NCBI RefSeq assembly: GCF_000239795.1
Contig: NZ_CAFJ01000106.1
Coordinates: 1-39,710, forward strand
Origin: Bradyrhizobium sp. STM 3809
GTDB taxonomy: Bacteria; Pseudomonadota; Alphaproteobacteria; Rhizobiales; Xanthobacteraceae
Reading direction: 5' to 3'
Length of the DNA: 39,710 nucleotides
The notes beneath the pieces are model-generated. The model did no database searches. It was not told the origin of the DNA and worked only from the letters and a program-made list of their open reading frames with translations. Of this stretch, positions 20,506 to 29,856 are shown one piece after another; within the stretch, counting starts at the first letter, position 1; the number at the start of each line of letters is the position of its first letter. A program made the translations under genes and the position numbers.

Positions 20506-22176
20506 ATGAACCGACGCCTCGACAATGAACGGGTGATCCGCGCTCCTCACGGCGGCGACATCAGCGCCAAGAGCTGGCTCACCGAAGCGCCCTTGCGGAT
20601 GCTGATGAACAATCTCGATCCCGATGTCGCGGAGAAGCCGAGCGAGCTGATCGTCTATGGCGGCATCGGCCGCGCCGCGCGCGACTGGGACAGCTTTGAT
20701 CGGATCGTCGCGTCCTTGCGCAAGCTCGAGGCTGACCAGACGCTCGTGGTGCAATCCGGCAAGCCGGTCGGCATCTTCCGCACGCATCCCGACGCGCCGC
20801 GCGTGCTGATCGCGAATTCCAACATCGTGCCGCATTGGGCGACGCTCGATCACTTCAACGCGCTCGATAGAATGGGCCTGATGATGTACGGCCAGATGAC
20901 GGCCGGCTCCTGGATCTATATCGGCAGCCAGGGCATCGTGCAGGGCACCTACGAGACGTTCGTCGAGGTCGGCCGCCGTCACTACAATGGCGATCTCGCC
21001 GGCAAATGGATTCTCACCGCGGGTCTCGGCGGCATGGGCGGCGCGCAACCGCTGGCCGCGACGATGGCCGGCGCCTCGATGCTGGCCGTCGAATGTCAGC
21101 CGAGCCGCATCGAGATGCGGCTGCGCACCGGCTATCTCGACCGCCAGGCGGCGACGCTCGACGGTGCGTTGGCGCTGATGGAGGAGGCCGCCAAGACCAA
21201 GAAGGCGGTGTCCGTCGGCCTGCTCGGCAACGCCGCGGAGATCTTCCCCGAGCTGGTCCGCCGTGGCGTGCGTCCGGACATCGTCACCGACCAGACCAGC
21301 GCGCATGATCCGATCAACGGCTATCTGCCGAAAGGCTGGACGCTCGCCGAATGGGAAGCCAAGCGCTCGTCTGATCCGAAGGCCGTGGGGCGGGCGTCGA
21401 AAACCTCGATGGTCGGGCATGTCCAAGCGATGCTGGATTTCCACGCCATGGGCATTCCGACGCTCGACTACGGCAACAATATCCGTCAGATGGCCAAGGA
21501 CATGGGCCTCGCCAACGCGTTCGATTTCCCCGGCTTCGTGCCGGCCTATATCCGCCCGCTGTTCTGCCGCGGCATCGGCCCGTTCCGCTGGGCGGCGCTG
21601 TCGGGCGATCCCGAGGATATCTACAGGACCGACGCCAAGGTGAAGGAGCTGCTGCCCGACAACAAGCATCTCCACAACTGGCTCGACATGGCCAGGCAGC
21701 GCATCAAGTTCCAGGGCCTGCCGGCGCGGATCTGCTGGGTCGGGCTCGGCGACCGGCATCGCCTGGGGCTGGCGTTCAACGAGATGGTGGCGCGCGGCGA
21801 ACTGAAGGCCCCGATCGTGATCGGCCGCGACCATCTCGACTCCGGCTCGGTCGCGAGCCCCAATCGCGAGACCGAGGCGATGAAGGACGGCTCGGATGCG
21901 GTGTCGGACTGGCCGCTGTTGAACGCGCTGCTCAACTGCGCCAGCGGCGCGACCTGGGTCTCGCTGCATCATGGCGGCGGCGTCGGCATCGGCTATTCGC
22001 AGCATGCGGGCATGGTCATCGTGGCCGACGGCACGCCGGAGGCTGCGCGGCGGCTGGAGCGCGTGCTGTGGAATGATCCCGCGACCGGTGTGATGCGCCA
22101 TGCCGATGCCGGCTACGACGACGCGATCGCCTGCGCCGAGGCCAGCGGGCTCGATCTGCCGAGCCTGACGCGCTGA
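20506..22176 (+). CDS. hutU: HutU, urocanate hydratase
   Basis: This 556-aa NAD+-dependent enzyme hydrates urocanate to 4-imidazolone-5-propionate. The NAD+-binding glycine-rich part is [18 protein letters not shown] (about residue 170), and the family-typical [20 protein letters not shown] includes C354. Near the C-terminus is the [21 protein letters not shown] segment found in all urocanases. It follows hutH after nine bases with GAGAGGGA as ribosome site. Only 84 bases separate it from bchI. Confidence 0.96.
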   Translation: MNRRLDNERVIRAPHGGDISAKSWLTEAPLRMLMNNLDPDVAEKPSELIVYGGIGRAARDWDSFDRIVASLRKLEADQTLVVQSGKPVGIFRTHPDAPRVLIANSNIVPHWATLDHFNALDRMGLMMYGQMTAGSWIYIGSQGIVQGTYETFVEVGRRHYNGDLAGKWILTAGLGGMGGAQPLAATMAGASMLAVECQPSRIEMRLRTGYLDRQAATLDGALALMEEAAKTKKAVSVGLLGNAAEIFPELVRRGVRPDIVTDQTSAHDPINGYLPKGWTLAEWEAKRSSDPKAVGRASKTSMVGHVQAMLDFHAMGIPTLDYGNNIRQMAKDMGLANAFDFPGFVPAYIRPLFCRGIGPFRWAALSGDPEDIYRTDAKVKELLPDNKHLHNWLDMARQRIKFQGLPARICWVGLGDRHRLGLAFNEMVARGELKAPIVIGRDHLDSGSVASPNRETEAMKDGSDAVSDWPLLNALLNCASGATWVSLHHGGGVGIGYSQHAGMVIVADGTPEAARRLERVLWNDPATGVMRHADAGYDDAIACAEASGLDLPSLTR

Positions 22177-22225
22177 CCGCTGATGGGTTGATGAGCGGCC
22201 CCTGATTGTGGTCTCATGCCGGCAA

Positions 22226-22245
22226 CGCGACGGGAACGCGTCGCG
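22226..22245 (+). other. GC-rich hairpin between hutU and bchI
   Basis: CGCGACG (22226-22232), six bases (GGAACG) and CGTCGCG (22239-22245) form a perfect 7-bp stem, 15 bases before the bchI ATG. There is no U-tract after it. It may weaken read-through from hut or set the 5' end of a processed bchI message; this is not proven. Confidence 0.4.
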
Positions 22246-22260
22246 GCGCAGGGGACGCTC

Positions 22261-23307
22261 ATGGGAATTGCCTTTCCGTTCTCGGCCATTGTCGGCCAGG
22301 ACGAGATGAAGCTGGCGCTGATGATCGCCGCCGTCGATCCGAAGGTCGGCGGCGTGCTCGCCTTCGGCGATCGCGGCGCCGGCAAGTCCACCGCGGTGCG
22401 CGCGCTCGCAGCACTTCTGCCGCCGATGAGTGCCGTGGTCGGCTGCCCCTATCAATGCGATCCGGCCGATGCGGCCGCGCAATGCGCCGAATGCCGTACG
22501 CGCTCGAAGCCGGCCGGCAAGGGCAAGAAGCCGGCGCCGCTCAAGGCGCATCAGGTGCCGGTGCCCGTCATCGACCTGCCGCTCGGCGCCACCGAGGACC
22601 GCGTGGTTGGCGCGCTGGATCTCGAACGCGCGCTGGCGCATGGCGAGAAATCGTTCGAGCCCGGCCTGCTGGCGCGTGCCAACCGCGGCTTTCTCTACAT
22701 CGACGAGGTCAACCTGCTGGAGGACCATCTCGTCGATCTCCTGCTCGATGTCGCGGCCTCCGGCGAGAACGTCGTCGAGCGCGACGGCCTCAGCATCCGC
22801 CATCCCGCGCGCCTCGTGCTGGTCGGCACCGGCAATCCGGAGGAGGGTGAGCTGCGGCCGCAACTGCTCGACCGCTTCGGGCTCTCCGTGGAGGTCAAGA
22901 CGCCGAGCGACTTGCCGACCCGGATCGAAGTCGTCAAGCGGCGCGATGCGTTCGAGACCGATCCCGCCGCCTTCGTGGCGCATTGGGAGAAGGACGAGGC
23001 CAAGCAGCGCAAGCGAATCCTCGCCGCGCGTGAGCATATCGGCTCGGTCAAGGTGGCCGATCGCGAGCTGGAGAACGCGGCGCGGCTGTGCATGGCGCTC
23101 GGCACCGACGGCTTGCGCGGCGAGCTCACCCTGATGCGAGCGGCGCGCGCGGCTGCGGCGCTCGACGGCGCCAAGGCAGTCGATGACGGCCATCTGAAGA
23201 CGGTCGCTCCGATGGCGCTGCGGCATCGTCTGCGGCGCAACCCGCTCGACGATTCCGGTTCGTCGGTGCGGGTCGAGCGTGCGCTCAACGAGCTGTTCGC
23301 GACGTGA
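22261..23307 (+). CDS. bchI: BchI, Mg-chelatase ATPase subunit
   Basis: This 348-aa AAA+ ATPase, with BchD and BchH, inserts Mg2+ into protoporphyrin IX at the first committed step to bacteriochlorophyll. Walker A is GDRGAGKS (36-43), Walker B/sensor FLYIDEVNLLEDHLVD (about 144-159), and VERDGLSIRHPARLVLVGTGNPEEGELRPQLLDRFGL in parts carries sensor 1 and the Arg finger region. The start at 22261 has AGGGGA in front and gives the usual length (about 350). Cysteines at about 62, 66, 75 and 78 (CPYQC, CAEC) form a compact cluster, absent from the Rhodobacter sequence as I remember it. It opens the photosynthesis cluster. Confidence 0.95.
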   Translation: MGIAFPFSAIVGQDEMKLALMIAAVDPKVGGVLAFGDRGAGKSTAVRALAALLPPMSAVVGCPYQCDPADAAAQCAECRTRSKPAGKGKKPAPLKAHQVPVPVIDLPLGATEDRVVGALDLERALAHGEKSFEPGLLARANRGFLYIDEVNLLEDHLVDLLLDVAASGENVVERDGLSIRHPARLVLVGTGNPEEGELRPQLLDRFGLSVEVKTPSDLPTRIEVVKRRDAFETDPAAFVAHWEKDEAKQRKRILAAREHIGSVKVADRELENAARLCMALGTDGLRGELTLMRAARAAAALDGAKAVDDGHLKTVAPMALRHRLRRNPLDDSGSSVRVERALNELFAT

Positions 23308-25040
23308 GCGAGCCCGCGGCGATCTGGGGCGATGCTCTCATCGCGGCCGCGCTGGCCGCGATCGATCCCGCCGCATCGGTGCTGCTGCGCGCAGCCGCGG
23401 GGCCGGTGCGCGAGCAGTGGCTCGATCTGCTGCGCGATCTGACGCCGCCATCGACGGCCATTCGCAAGCTGCCGCCGTCGATCTCCGAAGACCGTCTGCT
23501 CGGCGGGCTCGATCTCGCCGCGACCTTGCAGGCCGGGCGTCCGGTCCTGCAGCGTGGCCTGCTCGCCGAGGCCGATGGCGGTGTGCTGATCGCCGTCATG
23601 GCCGAGCGCACGGCACCCTCGACAACGGCGCATCTTTGCGCGGCTCTCGACACTGGCGCGATCAGCATCGAGCGCGATGGCCTGTCGCTGCGCGCGCCGG
23701 CACGGTTCGGCCTGATCGCGCTCGACGAGGGCATCGGCGATGAGCGCGTATCGCCCGCCTTGGCCGATCGATTGGCCTGCCATCTCGATCTCAGCACGGT
23801 TGCCCGTGCCGATCTCGGCGAGAGCCTGTTCAAATCGTCGGACATCGCGGCCGCGCATGCGCTTCTGCCCCGGGTGCGCCTGCCGGACGAGGCGATCGAA
23901 GCGCTGACCACGACGTCCCTGGCGTTGGGCATCGATTCGCTGCGCGCGCCGTTGCTGGCGTGTCGGATCGCGCGCATCGCGACGGCTTTGGACGGCGCGA
24001 TCGACGTCGTCGAGGCGCATATCGCCTGCGCCGCGCGGCTGGTGCTGGCGCCGCGCGCCACGCGGTTGCCGGCGACCGAGGACGATGCCGAGACCAGCGA
24101 GGCGCCGGAGCCCGAGACCGACTCTGCGGAAAACGAGCAGGACGACCGCAGCCATGACGGTCCGCTCGAGGATCGCGTGCTAGAGGCCGCGCAGGCGGCG
24201 ATCCCGGCGGATCTGTTGAAGCGCCTGCAGGACGAGCGCGCAATGCGGACGCGGGCGAGCAGCGCAGGACGGCAGGGCCATGCGCAGAAGGCGCCGAAGC
24301 GCGGACGGCCGATCGGCGCGCGGCGCGGCGAGTGGCGGGCCGGTGCGCGGCTCAACGTGCTCGAAACGCTGCGCACCGCGGCGCCATGGCAGCCACTCCG
24401 GCGGCGGGCGCAACGCGCCGGCAAGAGCGGCCGGCTGATCGTCCACAAGGACGACATTCGCATCACGCGCTTCAAGCAGCGCTCGGGCACGACGACGATC
24501 TTCGTCGTCGATGCCTCCGGCTCGTCGGCGCTGCAGCGGCTCGCGGAGGTGAAGGGCGCGGTCGAACTGCTGCTCGCCGAATGCTATATCCGCCGCGACG
24601 AGGTGGCGCTGATCGCGTTCCGCGGCAAGGACGCGGAGCTGCTGCTGCCGCCGACCCGCTCGCTGACGCGCGCCAAGCGCAGCCTCGCCGGCCTGCCTGG
24701 CGGCGGCGGCACGCCGCTGTCGGCTGCGATCTTCGCCGCCACCGAGCTGGCGCTCGCGGTCAAGGCGAAGGGGCAGGCGCCGACCATCGTGCTGATGACC
24801 GACGGCCGCGCCAATGTCGCGCGCGACGGCGGCGGGCGCAGCGAGGCCGAAGCGGAGGCGCTGGTGGCGGCGAAGCAACTGGCTCTCACCGGCATCCCTG
24901 TCGTGCTGGTCGATTCCTCGCCGCGGCCGCAGGACAAGGCGGCGCAGCTCGCCGGCGCGATGCACGCCCGCTACGTCGCGCTGCCCCATGCCGACGCGAC
25001 ACGGCTGTCGCAGGCCGTGATGGCCCAGGCCGGCCGCTGA
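23304..25040 (+). CDS. bchD: BchD, Mg-chelatase subunit D
   Basis: This 578-aa partner of BchI starts at GTG, overlapping the bchI stop (GTGA). The N-terminal part (1-250) is an AAA+-like module without a functional Walker A, as usual for BchD. Then comes an acidic, Pro/Glu-rich linker (about 257-290) and a C-terminal integrin I/VWA domain. Its MIDAS residues are D403-x-S405-x-S407, T470 (GGGGTPLSA) and D500 (LMTDGRAN). The VWA domain links the ring to BchH. No separate promoter is seen. Confidence 0.95.
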   Translation: MSEPAAIWGDALIAAALAAIDPAASVLLRAAAGPVREQWLDLLRDLTPPSTAIRKLPPSISEDRLLGGLDLAATLQAGRPVLQRGLLAEADGGVLIAVMAERTAPSTTAHLCAALDTGAISIERDGLSLRAPARFGLIALDEGIGDERVSPALADRLACHLDLSTVARADLGESLFKSSDIAAAHALLPRVRLPDEAIEALTTTSLALGIDSLRAPLLACRIARIATALDGAIDVVEAHIACAARLVLAPRATRLPATEDDAETSEAPEPETDSAENEQDDRSHDGPLEDRVLEAAQAAIPADLLKRLQDERAMRTRASSAGRQGHAQKAPKRGRPIGARRGEWRAGARLNVLETLRTAAPWQPLRRRAQRAGKSGRLIVHKDDIRITRFKQRSGTTTIFVVDASGSSALQRLAEVKGAVELLLAECYIRRDEVALIAFRGKDAELLLPPTRSLTRAKRSLAGLPGGGGTPLSAAIFAATELALAVKAKGQAPTIVLMTDGRANVARDGGGRSEAEAEALVAAKQLALTGIPVVLVDSSPRPQDKAAQLAGAMHARYVALPHADATRLSQAVMAQAGR

Positions 25041-25175
25041 CCCGGGTGGAACCCCTGCCGTCAAGCGGCGTTCCCAACGGCGACTGACAAGCCGTGCCGT
25101 CATCGCTATGCTCGCTTGGTCGTTCGGCGGCGTGATCGCGGCCTCTGACATGAAATCGTCACACAGGAGCACGCC

Positions 25176-26141
25176 ATGCCGGTCGCCTCGACCACCCCAA
25201 GTGATCATGCGGCCGACACCCGCGCGGTCACGATGCCGCCGCCGCTGAGCGCGCCGCGTTTCGAGCTCGCCGATGCGCGGACCGGCCGTATCACCTGTTA
25301 TGCCGATGGACCCGGAGGCTCCCCCGAGCGCCCGTTGCTCCTGATCCATAGCGTCAACGCGGCAGCCACGGCTTACGAGATGAAGCCGCTGTTCGAGCAC
25401 TATCGCGCGATGCGTCCGGTCTATGCGCTCGACCTCCCCGGCTTTGGCCTCTCGGATCGCGCCGACCGCATCTACACGCCGCGCATCATGACCGATGCGA
25501 TCCTGCTCGTCGTCCACGAGATCCGGCGCCGTCACGGCGACGTCGCCATCGACGCCCTCGCGCTGTCGCTCGGCTGCGAGTTCGCTGCCCGCGCGGGCAC
25601 CGAGGCGCCGAACCTGTTTCGCTCGCTCGCACTGCTCAGCCCCACGGGGTTCGACCGCCGCGCCGAGGCCGCGGCGCAGAAGACGGGCAACAAGGATGCC
25701 ACGCGCGCCATGCCGTGGGTGCGCAACATCCTCAACGTTCCCTTGTGGAAGCACGGCTTCTTCACGCTGCTGACGTCGCGCGCCAGTATCCGCTTCTTTC
25801 TGCGGAAGACGTTCGGCCGCAAGGACATCGACGAGAGCCTTCTGGAGTACGACTACATCAGCACCCACCAGCCCGGCGCCGAGAACGCGCCATATTCCTT
25901 CGTCTCCGGCTATTTGTTCAGCGCCAACGCCCTGAAGCTTTATCAGGCGCTGGCGATGCCGGTGTGGATGGTGCACGGCGTGCGCGGCGATTTCGTCGAC
26001 TACAATGGCAAGCACGCCGTCGAGGGCCTGCCGAACTGGACCATCCAGGTGATGCAGACCGGGGCGATGCCGCATTTCGAGCAGCTTGATAAAGTCGTCG
26101 CAGGCTACGATGATTTCCTGGCGCGCGCCGCCGGCGCGTGA
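25176..26141 (+). CDS. alpha/beta hydrolase, extra member between bchD and bchO
   Basis: This 321-aa alpha/beta hydrolase has a complete-looking triad: nucleophile S131 in ALALSLGCEF, acid D272 in VHGVRGDFVDY and H300 in GAMPHFEQ. The first nucleophile-elbow residue is Ala instead of the usual Gly. The oxyanion region is LIHSVNAAAT instead of the typical HGxG. It starts with a good ribosome site (CACAGGAGC) after a 135-base gap behind bchD and ends 45 bases before bchO. It has no signal peptide; the Lys/Arg-rich lid (about 160-240) is longer than in BchO. Its substrate is unknown. A role in pigment or lipid metabolism is suggested only by location. Confidence 0.8.
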   Translation: MPVASTTPSDHAADTRAVTMPPPLSAPRFELADARTGRITCYADGPGGSPERPLLLIHSVNAAATAYEMKPLFEHYRAMRPVYALDLPGFGLSDRADRIYTPRIMTDAILLVVHEIRRRHGDVAIDALALSLGCEFAARAGTEAPNLFRSLALLSPTGFDRRAEAAAQKTGNKDATRAMPWVRNILNVPLWKHGFFTLLTSRASIRFFLRKTFGRKDIDESLLEYDYISTHQPGAENAPYSFVSGYLFSANALKLYQALAMPVWMVHGVRGDFVDYNGKHAVEGLPNWTIQVMQTGAMPHFEQLDKVVAGYDDFLARAAGA

Positions 26142-26186
26142 GCCGCAACGGCGCGGGGGCACGCGTCGTCCGAACGGGGCATCGGC

Positions 26187-27092
26187 ATGAGCGACAAGCC
26201 GAGCTGGAGCATCGACGGGCGCACCTGGCCCAATCGCGACGCGAGCCGCTTCGTCGAGGCCGGCGGCATTCGCTGGCATGTCCAAACGATGGGCGAGGGG
26301 CCGGTCGCGTTGCTCGCGCATGGCACCGGCGCGGCGACCCATTCCTGGCGCGATCTGGCACCCTTGCTGGCCAAGCATTTCACCATCGTTGCGCCGGATC
26401 TCTCCGGCCATGGTTTCACCTCGACGCCGAACTGGCAGCGGCTGTCGCTGCCGGGCATGTCGCGCGATCTCGCCACGCTGTGCGAGCAGCTCGCGATCTC
26501 GCCCGAGATCGTCATCGGCCATTCCGCTGGCGCGGCGATCCTCACCCGGATGACGCTCGACGGATTGATCGCGCCGAAACTGATCGTCAGCCTGAACGGC
26601 GCCTATCTGCCATTCGGCGGCGTCGCCGCGCAGTTCCTGTCACCGCTGGCCAAGATGATGGCGCTCAATCCGCTGGTGCCGCGCCTGTTCGCGTGGCGCG
26701 GGCGGGATCCCGCGGCGGTGCATCGGCTGCTCAAGGCGACCGGTTCGAGGCTCGATGCCCATGGCGAGCGGCTGTACCGCCAGCTCGTCGGCAGCCCCGG
26801 CCATGTCGGCGCCGCGCTGGAGATGATGGCAAACTGGGACCTCAATCCGCTGGTGCGGGATCTGCCGAAGTTGAAGACGGCCCTGCTGCTGGTCGCAGCC
26901 ACCCACGACCATGCCATCACCCCGGACGTCGCCCGCCGCGTGCGCCAATTGGTGCCGCAGGCGCAGCTCGAACTCATTGATGGACTTGGCCATTTGGCAC
27001 ATGAGGAGCAGCCGGCGCGGATCGCGGAGCTGATCGTCGCCGCTGCTGTACGCGCCGGCGTCCTCGCAGTGCAGCAGGAAATGTCAAACTAG
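26187..27092 (+). CDS. bchO: BchO, alpha/beta hydrolase linked to Mg-chelatase genes
   Basis: This 301-aa alpha/beta hydrolase-fold protein has the BchO-type opening WSIDGRTWPNRDASRFVEAGGIRWHVQ and oxyanion region LAHGTGAATHSW. The nucleophile elbow is VIGHSAGAA (S113), with an Asp at about 241 (THDHAITP) and H269 (GLGHLAHEE). BchO belongs to the bchIDO operon in purple bacteria. Its biochemical role is not settled, though it is required for or aids bacteriochlorophyll synthesis. The stop TAG lies inside a PpsR-type operator for crtI. Confidence 0.9.
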   Translation: MSDKPSWSIDGRTWPNRDASRFVEAGGIRWHVQTMGEGPVALLAHGTGAATHSWRDLAPLLAKHFTIVAPDLSGHGFTSTPNWQRLSLPGMSRDLATLCEQLAISPEIVIGHSAGAAILTRMTLDGLIAPKLIVSLNGAYLPFGGVAAQFLSPLAKMMALNPLVPRLFAWRGRDPAAVHRLLKATGSRLDAHGERLYRQLVGSPGHVGAALEMMANWDLNPLVRDLPKLKTALLLVAATHDHAITPDVARRVRQLVPQAQLELIDGLGHLAHEEQPARIAELIVAAAVRAGVLAVQQEMSN

Positions 27093-27099
27093 ATTGACA
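27082..27099. promoter_or_regulatory. PpsR/CrtJ-type operator before crtI
   Basis: TGTCAAACTAGATTGACA fits TGT-N12-ACA exactly and is a near-perfect palindrome (TGTCAA...TTGACA). It overlaps the last codons and stop of bchO. Its right half, TTGACA (27094-27099), doubles as a consensus -35 box; the -10 that would follow is not clear. Binding of a PpsR repressor here would block crtI-crtB transcription. Confidence 0.75.
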
Positions 27100-27143
27100 T
27101 TTTTGGGCTGGCGAAAGCGTCAATTTCAATTTACGCTTTGGCC

Positions 27144-28682
27144 ATGCTCGATGTCTCCACCATGAAGGCCGCTGTTCCGGCTGCGCTCGGAGACCGGCCG
27201 CATGCGGTCGTGATCGGCTCCGGCTTCGGCGGCCTTGCCGCGGCGGTCCGGCTCGGCGCGCGCGGCTATCGCGTCACCGTGTTCGAGCAGCTCGATGCCC
27301 CCGGCGGCCGCGCCTATGTGCATCGCCAGGACGGCTTCACCTTCGATGCCGGACCGACCATCGTCACCGCGCCGTTCCTGTTCGAGGAGCTGTGGCAGCT
27401 GTGCGGGCGGCGGATGTCGGACGACGTCACGCTGAGGCCGATCTCGCCGTTCTATCGCATCCGCTTCGACGACGGCACGATCTTCGACTGCTCGGCCGAC
27501 CCGGCCGCGATGCGCGCCGAAGTGGCGAGGATCTCGCCCGGCGATGTCGACGGCTACGAGCGCTTCATGACGGCCAGCGAGGCGATCTTCAAGAAGGGCT
27601 TCGAGGAGCTCGGCGACGTGCCGTTCCTGTCCTTCACGGACATGCTCAAGATCGCGCCGGCGATGATCAAGCTGCAGAGCTTCCGCTCGGTCTACGGTCT
27701 CGTGTCGCAGCACGTCCGCGACGAGCGGCTGCGCGTCATCCTCAGCTTCCATCCGCTGCTGATCGGCGGCAATCCGTTCACGACGACCTCGATCTATTGC
27801 CTGATCGCCTATCTCGAGCGCCGCTGGGGCGTGCATTTCGCGATGGGCGGCACCGGCGCGCTGGTGAGCGGGCTCGTCAGCCTGATCGAAGGGCAGGGCG
27901 GCCAAGTGCGCTGCTCGGCGCCGGTCGCCGAGATCACCACGAAGAACGGCGTGGCGACGGGCGTGCGCCTGACATCAGGCGAGACGATCGCCGCCGATGT
28001 CGTCGTGTCCAACGGCTGCGCCGCCTGGACCTACAAGAACCTGCTGCCCTCCGTGCCGCGCCAGCGCTGGACCGATGCACGCATCGATCGCGCGCGCTAC
28101 TCGATGAGCCTGTTCGTCTGGTATTTCGGCACGAAGCGCCGCTACGACGATGTCGAGCATCACACCATCCTGCTCGGCCCGCGCTATCGCGAGCTGCTCG
28201 ACGACATTTTCCGCCGCAAGGTGCTGGCGGATGATTTCAGTCTCTATCTGCACCGTCCCACGGCGACTGATCCGTCGCTGGCGCCGGACGGCTGCGATGC
28301 GTTCTACGTGCTGTCGCCGGTGCCGCACCAGGAGAGCGGCATCGACTGGCGCGCCGCCGCGGAGCCGTTCCGCAAGCGGATCGAGACCGCGCTGGGCGAA
28401 TCGTTGTTGCCTGATCTGGCAAATCAGATCGTCACCTCGCGTCTGCTGACGCCGGATGATTTCGAGCATCGGCTGTCGTCCTATCGCGGCGCGGCGTTCG
28501 GGCTCGAGCCGGTGCTGTTGCAGAGCGCCTGGTTCCGGCCGCACAACAAGAGCGAAGAGGTCGAGCGGCTGTATCTCGTCGGCGCGGGCACGCATCCCGG
28601 CGCAGGCCTGCCGGGCGTGCTGTCCTCGGCGCGCGTGCTCGACGAGCTCGTACCGGCCCCGCATGAGCTGGAGCGGCGATGA
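27144..28682 (+). CDS. crtI: CrtI, phytoene desaturase
   Basis: This 512-aa FAD-dependent desaturase converts phytoene stepwise to neurosporene or lycopene at the membrane. The FAD motif is VIGSGFGGLAAAVRL (23-37), followed by VFEQLDAPGGRAYVHRQDGFTFDAGPT in parts, with the R-GG-R pattern of the CrtI family. The C-terminal signature is YLVGAGTHPGAGLPGVLSSARV. The start is uncertain: ATG at 27144 is chosen, TTG at 27138 and ATG at 27162 are in frame, and no strong ribosome site is seen before any. It overlaps crtB by four bases. In spirilloxanthin producers CrtI makes lycopene. Confidence 0.95.
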   Translation: MLDVSTMKAAVPAALGDRPHAVVIGSGFGGLAAAVRLGARGYRVTVFEQLDAPGGRAYVHRQDGFTFDAGPTIVTAPFLFEELWQLCGRRMSDDVTLRPISPFYRIRFDDGTIFDCSADPAAMRAEVARISPGDVDGYERFMTASEAIFKKGFEELGDVPFLSFTDMLKIAPAMIKLQSFRSVYGLVSQHVRDERLRVILSFHPLLIGGNPFTTTSIYCLIAYLERRWGVHFAMGGTGALVSGLVSLIEGQGGQVRCSAPVAEITTKNGVATGVRLTSGETIAADVVVSNGCAAWTYKNLLPSVPRQRWTDARIDRARYSMSLFVWYFGTKRRYDDVEHHTILLGPRYRELLDDIFRRKVLADDFSLYLHRPTATDPSLAPDGCDAFYVLSPVPHQESGIDWRAAAEPFRKRIETALGESLLPDLANQIVTSRLLTPDDFEHRLSSYRGAAFGLEPVLLQSAWFRPHNKSEEVERLYLVGAGTHPGAGLPGVLSSARVLDELVPAPHELERR

Positions 28683-29719
28683 GCTGGAACGACGACATCG
28701 CGATCTGTCGGCGGATGTTGCGGGGCGGATCGAAGACGTTCTTCGCCGCCTCTAAAGTGCTGCCGCGCGAGGTCGGCGATGCCGCTATCGCGCTCTACGC
28801 GTTCTGTCGCGAGGCCGATGACGCGATCGATGGTCCCAGCCGCCGCGTCGATGCCGTCGAGCTGCTGCACGAGCGGCTGGAGCGCATCTATGAGGGAACG
28901 CCCGACGACAGCCCGGTCGATCGGGCGCTGGCCGGCGTGGTGGCGCGGTTCGCGATTCCCAGGGCAATCCCCGAGGCGCTGCTCGAAGGTCTCGCCTGGG
29001 ACGCGCAGGGCCGCCGCTACGAGACCTTGAGCGACGTGCTCGCCTATGCGGTGAGGGTCGCCGGCACGGTGGGCGTGATGATGTCGCTGCTGATGAACCG
29101 GCGCGAGGCCGACACCATCGGACGCGCCTGCGATCTCGGCATCGCGATGCAGCTCACCAATATCGCGCGTGACGTCGGCGAGGATGCGCGCGCCGGCCGG
29201 CTGTATCTGCCGCGGCAATGGCTGCGCGAGGCGGGCCTCGACGTCGAGACCTGGCGGGCCGCGCCGTTCTTCGACGACCGGATCGCGCGCGTCACCGCCC
29301 GGTTGCTCGCGGTGGCGGACGTGTTCTATGCCCGGGCGTCGGCGGGCATCGCCGAACTTCCCTGGAATTGCCGGCCCGGGATTCACGCGGCGCGGCTGAT
29401 CTATGCCGAGATCGGCCGCGAGGTCGCGCGCGCCGAGTTCGATTCGCTGTCGCGGCGCGCGGTCGTCTCGACGCCGCGCAAGCTGCAACTGCTCGGCAAG
29501 GCCGCGATCGTATCGCTCGCACAGGCGCAGCCCTCGCTGGCGCCGCTGCGCCCCGAGGCGCGCATCCTGATCGATGCGGTCGTCACGGCCGATGCCCAGC
29601 GCCCGCACGCGCTCGTGCCGCGGCGCCGGACATTGCACGACCGCGCGCTGTGGGTGATCGACCTGTTCGAGCGGCTGGAGCGGCGTGATCAGGTACTGCG
29701 CTCGGGGCGGGCGTCGTGA
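28679..29719 (+). CDS. crtB: CrtB, phytoene synthase
   Basis: This 346-aa prenyl-transferring synthase condenses two geranylgeranyl diphosphates to phytoene. It has two aspartate-rich Mg-binding motifs: DDAID in FCREADDAIDG (47-51) and DVGED in TNIARDVGEDARAGRLYLP (165-169). The start ATG overlaps the crtI stop as ATGA, so translation is coupled. The C-terminal 60 residues are Arg-rich and variable, as is common in the family. Confidence 0.95.
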   Translation: MSWNDDIAICRRMLRGGSKTFFAASKVLPREVGDAAIALYAFCREADDAIDGPSRRVDAVELLHERLERIYEGTPDDSPVDRALAGVVARFAIPRAIPEALLEGLAWDAQGRRYETLSDVLAYAVRVAGTVGVMMSLLMNRREADTIGRACDLGIAMQLTNIARDVGEDARAGRLYLPRQWLREAGLDVETWRAAPFFDDRIARVTARLLAVADVFYARASAGIAELPWNCRPGIHAARLIYAEIGREVARAEFDSLSRRAVVSTPRKLQLLGKAAIVSLAQAQPSLAPLRPEARILIDAVVTADAQRPHALVPRRRTLHDRALWVIDLFERLERRDQVLRSGRAS

Positions 29720-29856
29720 CCAGCCGGGATCGCCGCGGTCGCGGCTGAGACAGTGCGGCTGTATGCGAGCCCTATTATCACGGCGGCAGCGGTCTTAAGT
29801 CTCGTGCGCCTGACGGGCGTGCGATGCGCCACGAGAGATGCGGTGAGTGACACGCC

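Noticed and set aside
22177..22260. A PpsR site in front of bchI
   Set aside because: The only TGT in the gap (TGTGGTCTCATGCCGGCA) does not have ACA at the right distance.
24180..26522. A 780-codon minus-strand frame opposite bchD and the two hydrolases
   Set aside because: Same reason: antisense of real genes, with low-complexity Arg/Ala content.
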